A stretch of 64,000 nucleotides of DNA from Chrysemys picta bellii (taxonomy: Eukaryota; Chordata; Testudines; Emydidae): contig NC_088800.1 in NCBI RefSeq assembly GCF_011386835.1, forward strand, positions 12,920,572 to 12,984,571, written 5' to 3'. Under the pieces are notes generated by a model that searched no databases, was not told the origin of the DNA, and worked only from the letters and a program-made list of their open reading frames with translations. Both the position numbers and the translations under genes were made by a program. Within the stretch, counting starts at the first letter, position 1, and each line of letters opens with the position of its first letter. Shown one piece after another: positions 35,111-47,478 of the stretch.

Positions 35111-38100
35111 ATTGTAGAGTGATGCAACCTTTAGTTAAAGTTGCACAAGGAATTTCATTCTAATTTGTTTTCAGTTGCTTGCAAGTATGTCAAGGATGAA
35201 TTTCGGCACTTACAACTTTCGGGCTGAATTTAGCATGTTTGTTCATAGCCTAGAGGTGACTGTTTTTGGAAAGTTGGAAGAATTAACAGTTGGGGTGTTT
35301 GAGAACGATGAGTAGTGGAAGGCTAAGCGCGGGGGGGTGAGGACCATTCTGCTAGTGTCTAGCAAAGTGTTGTGCATGATATGGAATTTTTGTTTTATTT
35401 TAAAAATACTAGGAAATTCCTTTATAAAACCTACTTTAAAAGGATATTAAGGTTACGATGTGTAGCCTTCAAGTCTGGAACTGCCTGTAATAAAGTCACT
35501 CATGCAAAGTTATTGTTGATACCAGTGTGTGTAGAAAAAGTGATGCATTCTTTAATTCCATAACTGTATACTACTTTTTATGTAGGATCTCTGCCTCCAT
35601 CAGCATACAGTTTGGAGGGCGAATAAGGCACGACTCATGGAAACTGCATCATTCATACTGAGATTGGTTTGTGTGCTTTTTGTAAGACCTAGGGCCGCAC
35701 ATCAAACAATTAGTTTACAACTAAATATTGAACAGCGATCTGATTCACTGAGCGTGATGCAGCCTTTCTACTGGATGAGGCTGGGGCTCTTCTGGGATTA
35801 GGAAAGGGGAAATATGTGATCATGTAATCAGACTGTACCAAAAGATACACACCCTTAATTTATGTTTTTATTGAGCAACTTAAATGAAAAGTGACATAGA
35901 AGTGTAAAGTATGTTACTTGCACATACATCTTTTCTCTCTCGCTTGCAAACTCTCACCACCTGAAATTCACTGTTCATCCCCTTGGCTCCGTCATGCACA
36001 TTCCACCTTATCCCAGTCCTCTTCCCACCTACTCAGTCACCATTCTCCTTCTATAACAGTTTCCTGTTGTTTTTCTTTCTCATTCCAAGTTAATCAATCC
36101 TCTTTTCTCTTCCCTTGCAAATTCAGTAGTTGTCTTCCCTGCCCTACCAATGCTTGTTCTCTTCAGCAGCAGCTCTTTAAGGCACGCAATGGCCTCCTCA
36201 ATCCCTCTGACCCAGTTGGACCTCCCCGCAGAATCAATGACCACCTCAGCACTGCTCCCACCCATGTAGAATTGCAATGGTCTCCATATCCCAGTCAGGC
36301 CTGCAGTCGTCTCCTGGTGGCAGGCACTTCCCCTCTCCACTTGCAGGGTCGCTTCCTCAGGCCCTGCAGAAAGGCTGGGAGTTCTGCTTTACCTCTTTCC
36401 TCATTTAGAGATGAGGCTGCTGGAAATTTTGAGCCCTCCCTGGAGCGGGGTAGGCACTGGGTCTGTCCTGTTCCACTCCCTAGCCCTGAGGAAGGGGGCT
36501 CACTGGAGCTGGATAGGAGGAGGCAGCAGCGTTTGGGGCTGGCTGTGGGAGGATGCTTCAAAGCAGGAGTGTTCTGGGCCTAACCTTGTCTGGGGGTAAG
36601 GTGAGAGTGTGCGTTGCACAGGTAAAGGGATACAGGGAGGGGAGGAGCTGGTCTATGGCTTGAGGCAGATTGTGTGGTGCTCCCTCTTCAGGCCCACTAG
36701 TGTAACAATTGCTTTTCAGGACCTGGCTGGTTCAGCTTAGTCCACACGCAGTATGTTATAAGGGTTCTCCCCTCCCCCAATCATCAGTGCTAGACAATTT
36801 AACTCAAACATCAGTAATCTGCAGAAGTTGATCACAGTGGTTGCACTTACCTGCGAACATTTTCTAATTGCCCTGGGCAAGCTGATGAGTAGGATTTTAA
36901 AAGGCTGTAGTCTATTATTACCTACACTTAAAAAATAACAGTGGGCATTCTCACGAGAGAGATGGTGCTATCAAATCTTTTACTCTGGTGAAAGCTGGCT
37001 AGCTCAAAACCCTCTGCTATCACCAAACTGTAACCTCCTGGTGCCGCTGTCTAGTGATACCGTCTCTGGTTTGTGACAAAGATGTTCATCTAAATCATCC
37101 TTTGAAAAAGAAAAGGATCATATAACTTGGTCTCACTTTCCCCTGCTCGGCTGAGTCCTTCATTCTGGCCTGAGTAAAGTGAGGAATTTGATCGGATCTG
37201 CTAGTGTCACACTCTTTGAACTAAATGAAATAGACTAGAGCTGGGTTACAGAGCACAGGGTTTTTCTTCTCAAGCTGCCAGAGATTGGTGTATCAGTACT
37301 CCAGTTCAGCTTGCCTGTATCGCAGAGTGACGAAAAGGAATCTAGCTACATAGTAATTCTTTCAGCCCAGCTAGCAGTCAGTGGGCGGTGGTGAGGTACT
37401 TATTAGTTGTGATGTAGTGCCAGCTATTTATTCAAGTATGTCTCATTCCTGGATATTTATGCTGCAAAGTACATTCAGAGCTGCACTTTATCTTGGGCTA
37501 GATGCTTGTTCCATTCACTAAGAAAAAAATAATGTTGATAATGCTGGAACACTTTCATGAATTTCAGTGTGTGAAAATAAAATAATGAGGAATGTTCAAG
37601 TGTCAGTTGGGTTGGCTCTCTAACATGCGTGGTGATGGTGGTGATTGGTTTTGTTCCCTTCACAAGGGGAAGAGGGAGCAGAGTTTGTAGCACATTTACT
37701 GTAGCACTAGTTCAGATATTGTTAAATGCCCTTCTACTGTGATTATACAGGGGTTCATGTTAATTCCAGCTCAGTGTCCCCAAGATGTTTAGGGACTACT
37801 CATAAAATGAACATTTTTTTACAAGAGGGTCCGGGGTTGAGTTTCTGACCCTAATGAGAATTGTTGGAGAATTGATGGGTCAAATTCTGAGCTGAGTGCC
37901 CAGAAAGGGCCCAGTGAGCTTATATCCTTCCCAGAGTTCTTGAGGGGCAATAGGTTTCATGAACTCCTTCCTCAGCAACTAGGATTCTGGTTTTAGATAT
38001 TTTCTGTGCTTACTCTTGGCGCTCGCTTGCAGGTATTGTCTTTTGCCAGTTTTCTTTACAGTGGAATGCCAGTTGTCTTTTCTTTAGTTTTTTTTTTTTC

Positions 38101-38559
38101 CCTTTGGTATGTGAAGAATATCACTCAACAAACTAAATAAAACAAAACATGGCTAGCCCATTAAATTCGGTGCTTTCCTGCTTTGAGAGGGATCTTACAG
38201 ACAGCTATATCAGCTTCAGGAGGAGGTTACGTGATATCTCCCTGTGCTACTGCCACCTCCCCCCTTCCATGATGTTGCCTGCTTCAGTTCACCGTCACTG
38301 GCTGTAGCTGAATCTTTGCTGTTTGTGCCTATTTAAGAAGTTAATCTTTCTAAAAGCCATTGAGCTCCTTGGCACAGCGCGGTAGCCTTGGCTACGGGTG
38401 TGTAAAACAGCATTCCAAAAACCAAATGTGGAGTGATTAAGAAAAATGTGTGCTGCTGTTTTGTTTACTTGCTAGTTTGCAGGATCCTGGGATACATTTT
38501 GTGAGTTGGTAACAATTTTTGTTTAATCACTAGCTCAGAGACCTACAGAAGAGCTCTGG
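35111..38559. other. 3.4 kb non-coding stretch
   Basis: A 221-codon open frame at 35918-36583 lies here. It is rich in Ser, Pro and Leu, lacks domain-like features and probably arises from C-rich composition. No named repeat was recognised. Confidence 0.4.
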
Positions 38560-38640
38560 GAAGCTCAAAAGCACTTGTTCCTTCCCCAAACAGAAGTTGG
38601 TCCAGTAAAAGATATTACCTCACCTACCTTGTCTCTCTAG
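38560..38640. repeat. fragment of a dispersed reptile repeat
   Basis: The run cagaagttggtccagtaaaa followed by gatattacctcacctaccttgtctctct is one I associate with a repeat scattered through turtle and crocodilian genomes. I cannot name its class with confidence. Confidence 0.45.
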
Positions 38641-41600
38641 CTCCGTGATGACATTTAAGTATTTTTGTACTAAAACAAATTGCTTGAGTCATTTCAATGG
38701 GTGACTCAGTAAAATCACAGCCCCCTTCTTTACACACAGACTGTCCTTGCCCTAATTAATAAACCAATTAGTTAAAAGTCATGTTAAACAAAACACATAA
38801 TGTTTAAAAGGAAGAAGAGAATTAGTGTAAGGTTAGCTTTACTAGTGCATACTTGAAAAGCATCTACGAATTAGATCCCTCTTCTTAGGTCTGTGTCCTT
38901 GGCAGGTTGAAGTGGGTGCTAGGTATGATGACCTTATAATTAAGTGCCCAAAGGTAAAGGGCATATTGTAATCATTGGCATATTGTAATTATAGGACCCA
39001 CTCTGACGTGATCTTTGGCATTGAATCCCTCTCTGTTATGTAAAGGCTTTAACTCTTTGTGCACTTTTCCAGGGCTAATTTAACTTCTTGGGGCTGAGTT
39101 CACCCATGGTGTAATCCCATTGAAGTTATTTCAGGGATGAATTTGGCCCTTGATCCCATTGCCATAGTAATAGTACTGAATTAAACCCTTTGCAGGCTGG
39201 TGGTTCCAGAGTACAGAACTCTACAGAAGTGCTGCTGTGTTTTCCATAAACAATCATCATTTCATCTCGCTCATATTCTCCCCTCCCCACCAAAAAAACC
39301 CATCCTAAATGCCAGTGAAAGGGTTAATAGGAACAGCTGCATTCCTAAGATGGACCTTGTCTTGGGAGACTGCCAGTGTCTGTCTGCTCCTCTCCCATAT
39401 GCAATACAATACTTGGACTACTTGAGGAATTTTGATATGTGCAGCGTGACACTGTAGTTTTGCATCTGTGCCTTGCACTTTAAGTGGGGCTTGTTGCCAG
39501 GTGAAGAGTCCTCTTCTTTTCACACAAGCAGGGAAATGAGTCCTGTCACTATCAGGGATTACTTGAGCATACGGACGCATATTCTTTAGCATTCCCTGTG
39601 CTTCAGCAGGTTTGCAGTAACCGCTCCTAAGGATAGCAGTACAGAAATGAGTTTTCTTGCATGGAAGCCTTTAGCCTTTATGATTAATGTTTTGAGCTAC
39701 TGTGGCAATTATGGCTTGCAGGAGCTATGGCCTATGTGTTCTTGAATAAAAACATACAGTGAAGGAACTTGCCCAGGCAAGAAGTTGGTCTTATTGCACA
39801 AGGCCCATCTGCCTATAGCCCAGGGCTTGGAAGAAATACATTCAGGCTAGAGTTGGTGCTAAGAAATGATAATGGAATCTGAGTTTCTTTTTGTGCGTGT
39901 GTGTGCTAGAGTTAGGCCAATAAGAGTTTTCAGTGTGGGTGACAGTGTGATTTTAATAGCAAGGGGAATAGCTTTTGTATAGCTATAGAACAGGAGAGGC
40001 ACCACTGGGTGTTACTGTAAAACAAATAGTAAATGATAATGGTGAGGAGGTGGAATATACTTGTAATGCCTGCACTGGGGCTATATGTGATGTGATTCAC
40101 CTTGCCTTTCACCAAAAAATCCAAACCAACCAAATGCAAAAAAAACCAAACGTCTCAGTTCAGCAGCCCAGCAAGCTGCCATTCGTAAGATCCAGCATCA
40201 GCCGTAATGCCGCCTGCCTGAGTTGCAATTATGGATGGGCTGGGATGGGGAAAAGAGTTCAACCAAATGACGATCTAGGGTGAGTGTCACTGAAAGTCAG
40301 TGGGACGTAGTTTCCCAAGTCACATAGGTGCTTTTGAAAATGTTACTCCTAATTTGAAACTTGGCCTTTTGTTCATACTGAACCAAAGCTCAGTGTGCAG
40401 GACCAGATGAGTTGTTAATGCTCTTTCCTGCCACCCCTGTTAGCTGCCAGGGTCCCGGTTTGCTGCTGTGGCATATCCTTTCCTAGGCTTCCTGCTAGCA
40501 CGCTTGAGGGCATCCCTGAGTAGCTGGGCACTTCCTGGGATATGACTCGGTTTCTCTGATGCATTTATTTACTGCACAAAACCTTTGTGTGTTTTTTTTT
40601 CTGTCACACTTTAGTATGTAACGTTCTTGCAATTTTAAAAAAATTGAACGATCAAATCTAGATGTTTATTCCATCCAGTGAAATGTGGTATGCAGTACCA
40701 CACATGTCCTTAAAGGCCCCTCCCAAAGCAAATGGTTCACATTTTCCACCCATTTCCCTTGAAATTATTCCTATATACTTGGGTTTGGAAAGTGCTAGGG
40801 AATTCGCATCAAAGTTGCATGAGATTTTCTCTTTTCTTTAGGAAGATGTCTCTTCCCCCATCCCCCAACTGCCTTTTAGCTGTAAGACTTCTACCGGAAC
40901 ATGGTGTACCTGAGAACAAAGGCACTGGCTTGCTGCTGCAGTTAATAATCCCCATGGTGAAGTGGAACTATTTCTCTTCCCTTAGCCAACAAGGTGATCA
41001 AAGCATTATGCTAGTTTTATAGACAAGGAGATGGCTGAGAGAGTTACCTGTTGCTGGGATCTTTGAGAAACATTAAAACAAAGCAGTCAGTTTCTCAGCT
41101 TCCTTACTTCAGGGGAAACGGAAAAAAGGGTCTTTCTCAAGGTGGGTTAGAAATTAACACAGCAGCTGGATTCAGTCCAGAGAGTGCTCTTTGCAGGTGC
41201 CCTAAGCATTAGGTTATTCTGGCTCTACAGACCTCTATTTTTTTTCTCACTCACGCTCCATGTACTCCCTTCAAAGGGTCTCCTGAGCCGGGAATTGTAG
41301 CTGCTGCTGCCCACTGCTCTTGCTAGACGGGTAATGCCTGATGCCTCCATTACTTCTCTCTCAGCTTGCTTGGCACGGGGCTTTTTTGCCTGCAGGCTGC
41401 CTTTGTAGGCCGACGACATGATGTAGTGTGGGAACAGCTTCTCATTGACAATATCCCCCAGCTTGCGATAAAGATGAGCCCTGAGACATTCTTATTTAGA
41501 CCACAGTCCAAATCGCTCTCACGCTCCCTCCTATCTTATGTTTACCAGATTGGCTCTAAGCAGTGTAACAAGGCTTGTGTTTGGATTGGTTTAGTTTACA

Positions 41601-42460
41601 GGGAATGTAGAGGTCCTTTATCAGTCATCATGGGTTAAGACTGAGGAATATTTTCAGACTTTCTCTCCATAGCACAGGTTATGTTTTTGTCAGGATAATT
41701 TCCTTGGGACATGTGAGGCCATGGAATCATTTCAATGTAAACTGCATTTACACACAAATGTACTCAAACATCCACTGTATTCCCCACAAAACCACATCAC
41801 TGGGAAGGCTCAGCACCATGGACTTGGGATCCCTGGTCCTATACACAGTAGAACTAGCACAGTTTGCATAGATCTCCCTTCTCCTTCTCTCCTCTCACCC
41901 CAGTTGAAGTTGTCCAGAGTGTACCCTGTAGAATTCTGCTGCGTGACAAATGGCCACCCCCACATCTTCCTAACAAGTGTGGCCTGCAGAATATATAGGT
42001 CCCAGCAAGCAACATTGCCTCTAGATCTGAGGGGAGATTCATTACAGGCTGCTGTGGTCTGCTCCATTATGTGAGTATTAGGTGTAGCTCTCATGCCCCT
42101 TACCTATGTGCTTCTTGGATGGACACAGTCTGGAAACTGCTGTTATTAGCTGAACAAGTGTTTTTTGTCTAACCGTTTCAGAAAGGCTTCTGTTTGGGTA
42201 TGCGTCCTCCCTCCTCAGTCAGTAACTTTGTGTGGAGGCACATCAGGACTATGCAATAAAGAAACACATGCTTATAATCAAAAGAAGAATGAATTTGCAT
42301 TCTTCTCCAGTGCTTTTATGTGGGCCCATTGGCTCATGACTCTGAGGCCGCAACGTAGGCACCCAAGCCAAAAATTTATCTGCATTTTTCCGTGTCACAT
42401 GCTGCCTGCCAGGTCCGTTAGTAGCAACTGTTGGAAAAAGAGAGAAGAATAATACAACTT
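38641..42460. other. 3.8 kb non-coding stretch, nothing firm
   Basis: A diverged phrase near 39095-39155 (gagttcacccatggtgtaat, then cccattgaagttatt) may be an ancient amniote repeat. Nothing else is interpretable. Confidence 0.4.
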
Positions 42461-43105
42461 ACCTTACCACCAGGGTGGATTTGATTTAAATCAAATTGAT
42501 TTAAATCACTAGTCAGGAAGACTCGATTTAATCATGGATTTCTACATAAAAGTGCATTCTTGTTGGTTGTTATAACCTTAATACATATTCTTCACAATTC
42601 AGAGATAGATGTAGGTTTCATTTTTAGAAGGTACACACTATACATTTTTAAAGTGATTTATTTTGAAAACTTTTCAGATTAGTTTTACAGCTGTATCAGA
42701 AAATGAATGATTGGTTATTTCATTTACCAAAGGTAATTGAAGCAGATATTTATGAAGTCATTGGGAGGTGAACTATCTCCAATTCAACAGGTTAGTCATT
42801 AATATTTGGAGGATTTTCTTGCCATGCTGTATTAGGAGGAGAACATCACCAGACAGGCATTTAAATTGTTTTATTTAATTAAAACAACAACCTTGTGTAT
42901 TCTGGGTTTTTTTCTTCAACAGCAAACATATAATTGTTTAACAAAATAAGCATGTGAATTTTTGAAATTAGTTAAACATTCAAGTTTTTTAAAACCAGGT
43001 TTGTTTTTGTTAAAATAGTTAAATGAAATATTAAAAAAAAAAATAAATCGACTATGTCAGCCAGGTCAACATGAGAAACTTAAAATATTGGCTTCTGCAG
43101 CGAAC

Positions 43106-45180
43106 TCAGTCATCTTCACCTTCATTTTCCTGTTTCTTCATAATCTGGAAAAGAAAAACAAGCTTTCCTGCTTTTTCAGGTTCCAAACGATTTCTCAATT
43201 TGGAATGAATTAGTCGAAAGGAAGAAAATATTCTTTCTGCACTGGCAGAAGAAGCTACTGCTGTTAAAAGTGAGATTATCACTTCAACAGTCTCTGAATC
43301 CAAGAGGTTAAGTGACTTCCACCAGTTCACTGGTGTAACTTTCTTTAAAACATCATCAGCAAACATATATTTCTTGAATGGTTCACCCGTAGCTCTGTAG
43401 TTTATTATAGTTGGCATTATGGAGGGATGATTGCTGGATGTCCATGTCATAGCCAGCCCCTCTTCTTTAGCAGTTAAGGTTTGACCTTGGTACTGAGTAT
43501 TGAGAATATTTACAATAAAATGAGCTGGAGATAGTGCTTGTCCCATTTGTTTTTTTAATGCTTGTAATTTAACTCTGTCATTGCATATTTCTCTTTTTAA
43601 TATCTCACTCAGTTCCTTCCAAATTTCAACAGTGTCAGCAATAAAACAGCTATTTCCCTGCATTTTGTTCAAGGCTACAGAAAAAGGCTTCAGGGTACTC
43701 AGCATGTGTTCAACATTTCTCTTAAGCCCAATGTTGAGAACTTGGGCTGTGACAGTGCCATCTATTTTTTTCATGATTTTGTTCACAAACTGTCATCAGA
43801 TTAGGCCAGTTCTTGATATAGTGCTCAAAACAGTCCACTACTGAGTTCCATTGCACGTCTTGTGGGAGAGTTAGCTTGGTTCCTCCCACGTTTTTCAGAA
43901 CAGCTGCTGCAAAGTGGTTGTTACGGAAGTATTTTGCAATTTCAACAACATTCGTCTTTATTTCTGGAACACTGAAGTCTTTGGCTAGGTGGTGCATCAA
44001 ATGAGCACTGCAACTGTATTTTACTAGCGTGGGACTCTTCTAAATAATTTCTTCTCATCTTGGATACGTTTGCAGCATTGTTTGTGACCAAGCTGCGTAC
44101 TAGACATTTGAATTTTTTTCACAGTTTGTTATAGATTTTACTGCTACTTCTTGTAAGTAGTCTACTGTGTGCAGTTCCCGATGTACCAGTTTTTTCTGTA
44201 AGGAAGACATTCCTTTCTTCTCTTGTCACACAAGCACATACAGCAGGATCATTGTGGACATTTCTCCATGCATCAAGACTCAGGTTAACAATTTCACCCT
44301 CTAGACCTTTTGCAGACTGCTCAGTTTCTCTTTCATACACTTGATCCAGCAATTTGCCTGCGACATCTGCTCCGTTGGGTGGACTGTATCCTGGTCTTCA
44401 TGACTGAACCATGTTAATGAAGTGTGGGTTCTCAATCATACGGTAAGGAGAGTTTGTTGCATAAACAAACTGGGCAATTTTTTCATTAATTATCTCTTTT
44501 TGTAATCTACTGGTTCTTATCACAAACTTATCTATAGTTGTTTCTGGATGATGGAGATTTTATTTTATTTTATTTTATTTTTTTGCTACAGGTGGTATAC
44601 TGTGGCTATGTGACATACATGAGGTGACTGAAACACTATCATTGGCAGATAACTCTGAAACTATAGAAAATGATGGTGATCTTGAAGGTGGATAGTCTTC
44701 CGAATGTTGAGGATGGATTCTCCTAAACAAAATAAGTCAATGCAGTTATTTAATTATTACCATACTGCTCATTTAGTATTACTCATTGCATTCACTGACA
44801 CTCAGTACTACTTTAAAGGTCAAATTGTAAAAGGAAAATCTGCCTGTTTCATCTATTTATTTTTTTTATCATAACTGCATCTAAAATGATAGTACCATAG
44901 AGTAACAACTACATGTTTTGCTCAAACGTAAGAATTCAAGAATAGTCCAGAAGGAAGACAGGCAGTCCTTAAGAAAGAAGTGTGAAATAAAAGTTTACCA
45001 ACCTGAAGATCCTGCATGTTCAGACATGTTCCTTTCATCACCTTCAATGCAACTTGCTCCTGAGAAGGAACACTTCTCATGATGTTGTTTCATTGGGGCA
45101 ACCAGGCCTTGCATTTCTTTATTGCACTGTTTGCGTTTTGCATTGCATGCCTGTCTTACACACAGGTAGAGGAACTTCAT
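43106..45180 (-). pseudogene. hAT transposase pseudogene (BED finger, RNase H-like, dimerisation domain)
   Basis: Pieces in order on the minus strand give a hAT transposase. A BED-type finger (45180 to about 45003) ends in QHHEKC but has Arg where a first zinc Cys is expected (AKRKQC). A likely intron follows, with acceptor at about 44723, then a Ser-rich linker. The first catalytic Asp motif LSLDAW is kept at about 44290. The second motif reads VTNNAANV, with Asn (codon 44080-44082) where hAT enzymes have Asp. A frameshift near 44010 precedes the CxxH motif CSAH and DVQWNS, where RW is usual. Another frameshift at about 43750 leads to the C-terminal dimerisation region (ASSASAERIFSSFRLIHSKL, about 43250). 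The lost Asp, lost Cys and frameshifts make it inactive. Confidence 0.9.
44557..44584. repeat. (TTTTA)n microsatellite
   Basis: Four to five ATTTT units within the dead hAT element, in the transposase linker region. On the minus strand this becomes an A-rich run that disrupts the coding frame. Confidence 0.85.
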
Positions 45181-45533
45181 TAAAATATTCCCAAACTGGG
45201 GCTCTTTTACGGCCTGCTGCCATTATAGGATTTCCCTTCTAGTGAGAGAATGGTATGGTAGATCTCAAATCAATGAAGGCTACATCAGAAAGACCTCAAG
45301 ACTTCTGGAATATGCTGCTCATCCAGTTTCACTTTTTTTTCTACTTCCTGTCCCTCCCTTCTCACATTTATCTCCAGACTTCTTCTCTTTGTCCAGATCT
45401 ATTCCGCCCCCAACAATCTCCTTTTCATTTAACTTTTTGAAACTTTGCACTTTTAGCGAGAGATAAGGGATTGACTCTGTGTATACAAATTTGCAGAGGG
45501 ACAATAGGGTTGATGTCTGTTATTCCTCACCTC

Positions 45534-45536
45534 TAT

Positions 45537-45567
<31 letters not shown>
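45534..45567. repeat. (ATTT)n microsatellite
   Basis: About eight ATTT units inside the long hAT element, between the transposase remnant and the nested MITE. Confidence 0.95.
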
Positions 45568-45569
<2 letters not shown>

Positions 45570-45662
45570 AGTTTTGCTTTTAACAAGCATGTTATCTCTG
45601 AAGACACAAATCCACAGTTTGAGAACTGCAAAACTAAGCATCTCTGATGGTATCGTCTAGAC

Positions 45663-45995
45663 CAGTGTTTCCCAAATTTGGGATGCCACTTGTGTAGGGA
45701 AAGCCCCTGTCGGGTCGGGCCGGTTTGTTTACCTGCTGCGTCCGCAGGTCCGGCCGATCGCGGCTCCCACTGGCCGCGGTTCGCTGTTCCTGGCCAAGGG
45801 GGGCAGCAGGAAGCAGCGTGCGGGCCGAGGGACGTACTGGCCGCCGCTTCCAGCAGCTCCCATTGGCCTGGAGCAGCGAACCGCGGCCAGTGGGAGCCGC
45901 GATCGGCTGGACCTGCGGACCCGGCAGGTAAACAAACCGGCCTGGCCCGACGGGCTTTCCCTAAACAAGCGGCGTCCCAAGTTTGGGAAACACTG
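45663..45995. mobile_element. GC-rich palindromic hAT MITE nested in the long hAT
   Basis: The ends are CAGTGTTTCCCAAATTTGGG and CCCAAGTTTGGGAAACACTG, with an exact 8-bp duplication, GTCTAGAC, at 45655-45662 and 45996-46003. The 333-bp body is palindromic and very like the element at 8306. Its duplication is perfect while the host element is heavily mutated, so it inserted later. Confidence 0.95.
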
Positions 45996-46841
45996 GTCTA
46001 GACTGAGCACTGAGTCCCATTGGGTAGATAGAAAGATTAACCTAAATAATCCATACAGAAGCCCCTGGAACCCCATGAGATTGGGTCCCTAATCCATGAA
46101 CTATTGGAACTCATTTACAAAACTTTTCTTAAACATTACATGAATATATTCTCATACTATAGAATTAGAATTTATAATCCCTATTTCATGATGAGATATC
46201 TTTGAGCTATAATGTATCATAATTAAAGCTATCTTTTTCCCTCAAACAGCATTTTATCAAAAAAAATCCAATTTAAATTAAAAAATTAGATTTTTTTTTT
46301 AAATAATTGATTTTTATCCACCCTGCTTACACAAGTCTGTATGGAAAGCTGAAGATAACTTGCACAGCAAGTTAAAACCTGACCATTCTCTCTCACCCCT
46401 CGACCTTCCTATCCATTATTCTCCTTCTGCACATACCTGCTATGAATAAAATGTCCATGCCTCAGCTCCTGGGTGACTAGTAGCAATAATAAAGGATGTC
46501 TCCAGCAGTTTGTGATGGAAAACTTGTTTCAAATAACTCAAGTGGGAGATGTGCCTAGGAAAACAAGATACAATTACAAGAGGGAAGATTTCAAGTGCAA
46601 CTTTAGAAGTATTTGGAAATAGGTAGTCCGAGAGGAGAGCAAGTATATAGGGAAAAGAAACTGTCACAAAAGGCCCCACCAAATTCTTTCAGAAGGAGGA
46701 GAGTGCAACCCCTAAACCCAAAGATGTTACCAAGTAATAATTGACCAGTTTTTCTTCCCCACGCTTGAGGCATGAAATTGAAAGGTGAAAGATGATCCTC
46801 TTAAATTTTTCTACTTCCTTCATGTTCTCTTTTCTCAACCC

Positions 46842-47470
46842 TAGGGTTACCATACGTCTGGATTTTCCCGGACATGTCCAGCTTTTTGGTCCTCAAATCC
46901 CCGTCTGGGAGGAATTTCCAAAAAGCCGAACATGTCTGGGAAAATAGGGAGGCATGATAAGGGGACCCCGAGTGCGAGTGGCTGCAGCAAAACTTACAAT
47001 TCCCGTGATATGCCGATTTGCCGGGACACAGAGGCGGCGGGCGGCATCCGAGCATGCAGCCGCCTCCTCCCCGGTCTCCAACTTTCCCGGCTCCCGCCGC
47101 TCTCCACCGCGCGCTGGGGCCAAAGCAACTTCCCCAATGCAGCAGCCGGAGCCCGGGGAGGAGGCGGCTGTGCGCTCGGATGCCGTCCACCGCCTCCGCA
47201 GATTGGGGGAGTTGTTAGTTTTGCTGCAGCCACTCGCACTTAGGGTCCCCCGAGCGTCTTTTGCCCGAGCGCTACTGGCTTCACTTCCCCAGCGCAGCAG
47301 CAGCCGGAGCCCATGGGGCAGGAGGAATGCGGGGTGCTCAGGCGAGGGGGCGGAGTTGGGGGGGACTTTGGGGAAGGGGTTGGAATGGGGGCGGGGAAGG
47401 GGTGGAGTTGGGGCGGGGCCGGGGCCTGTGGAGTGTCCTCTTTTTTCAGTGTTGAAATATGGTAACCCTA
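46842..47470. mobile_element. 629-bp non-autonomous hAT-type element, TAGGGTTACCATA ends
   Basis: The left end TAGGGTTACCATACGTCTGG and the right end TATGGTAACCCTA are inverted repeats. The 8-bp duplication is CTCAACCC at 46834-46841 and GTCAACCC at 47471-47478, with one mismatch. The left part has inverted cccggacatgtcc/catgtctgggaaaat blocks. The middle is GC-rich, with imperfect inverted segments around 46970-47240 (ccgagtgcgagtggctgcag against gctgcagccactcgcactta). Open frames in the GC-rich part are not credible genes. Confidence 0.88.
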
Positions 47471-47478
47471 GTCAACCC

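Larger units (their letters stand above)
42471..46325 (-). mobile_element. long degenerate hAT transposon
   Basis: The left end CAGGGTGGATTTGATTTAAA and the right end TTGATTTTTATCCACCCTG form inverted repeats, with further gatttaaat repeats inside each end. Candidate 8-bp duplications, CTTACCAC at 42463-42470 and CTTACACA at 46326-46333, agree only at the first five positions. Within the 3.9 kb are a broken transposase gene on the minus strand, a (TTTTA)n tract, an (ATTT)n tract and a complete younger palindromic MITE at 45663. The element is clearly dead, but it is the only one in the window that keeps coding sequence. Confidence 0.88.

Noticed and set aside
35918..36583. 221-codon open frame on the plus strand
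   Set aside because: Ser/Pro/Leu-rich with no domain-like pattern or family resemblance, and C-rich composition explains its length. Not annotated as a gene.
45534..45567. Direct repeats that might suggest a CRISPR-like array
   Set aside because: It is a simple ATTT microsatellite. No spaced repeats of CRISPR type occur anywhere in the window, which is vertebrate DNA.
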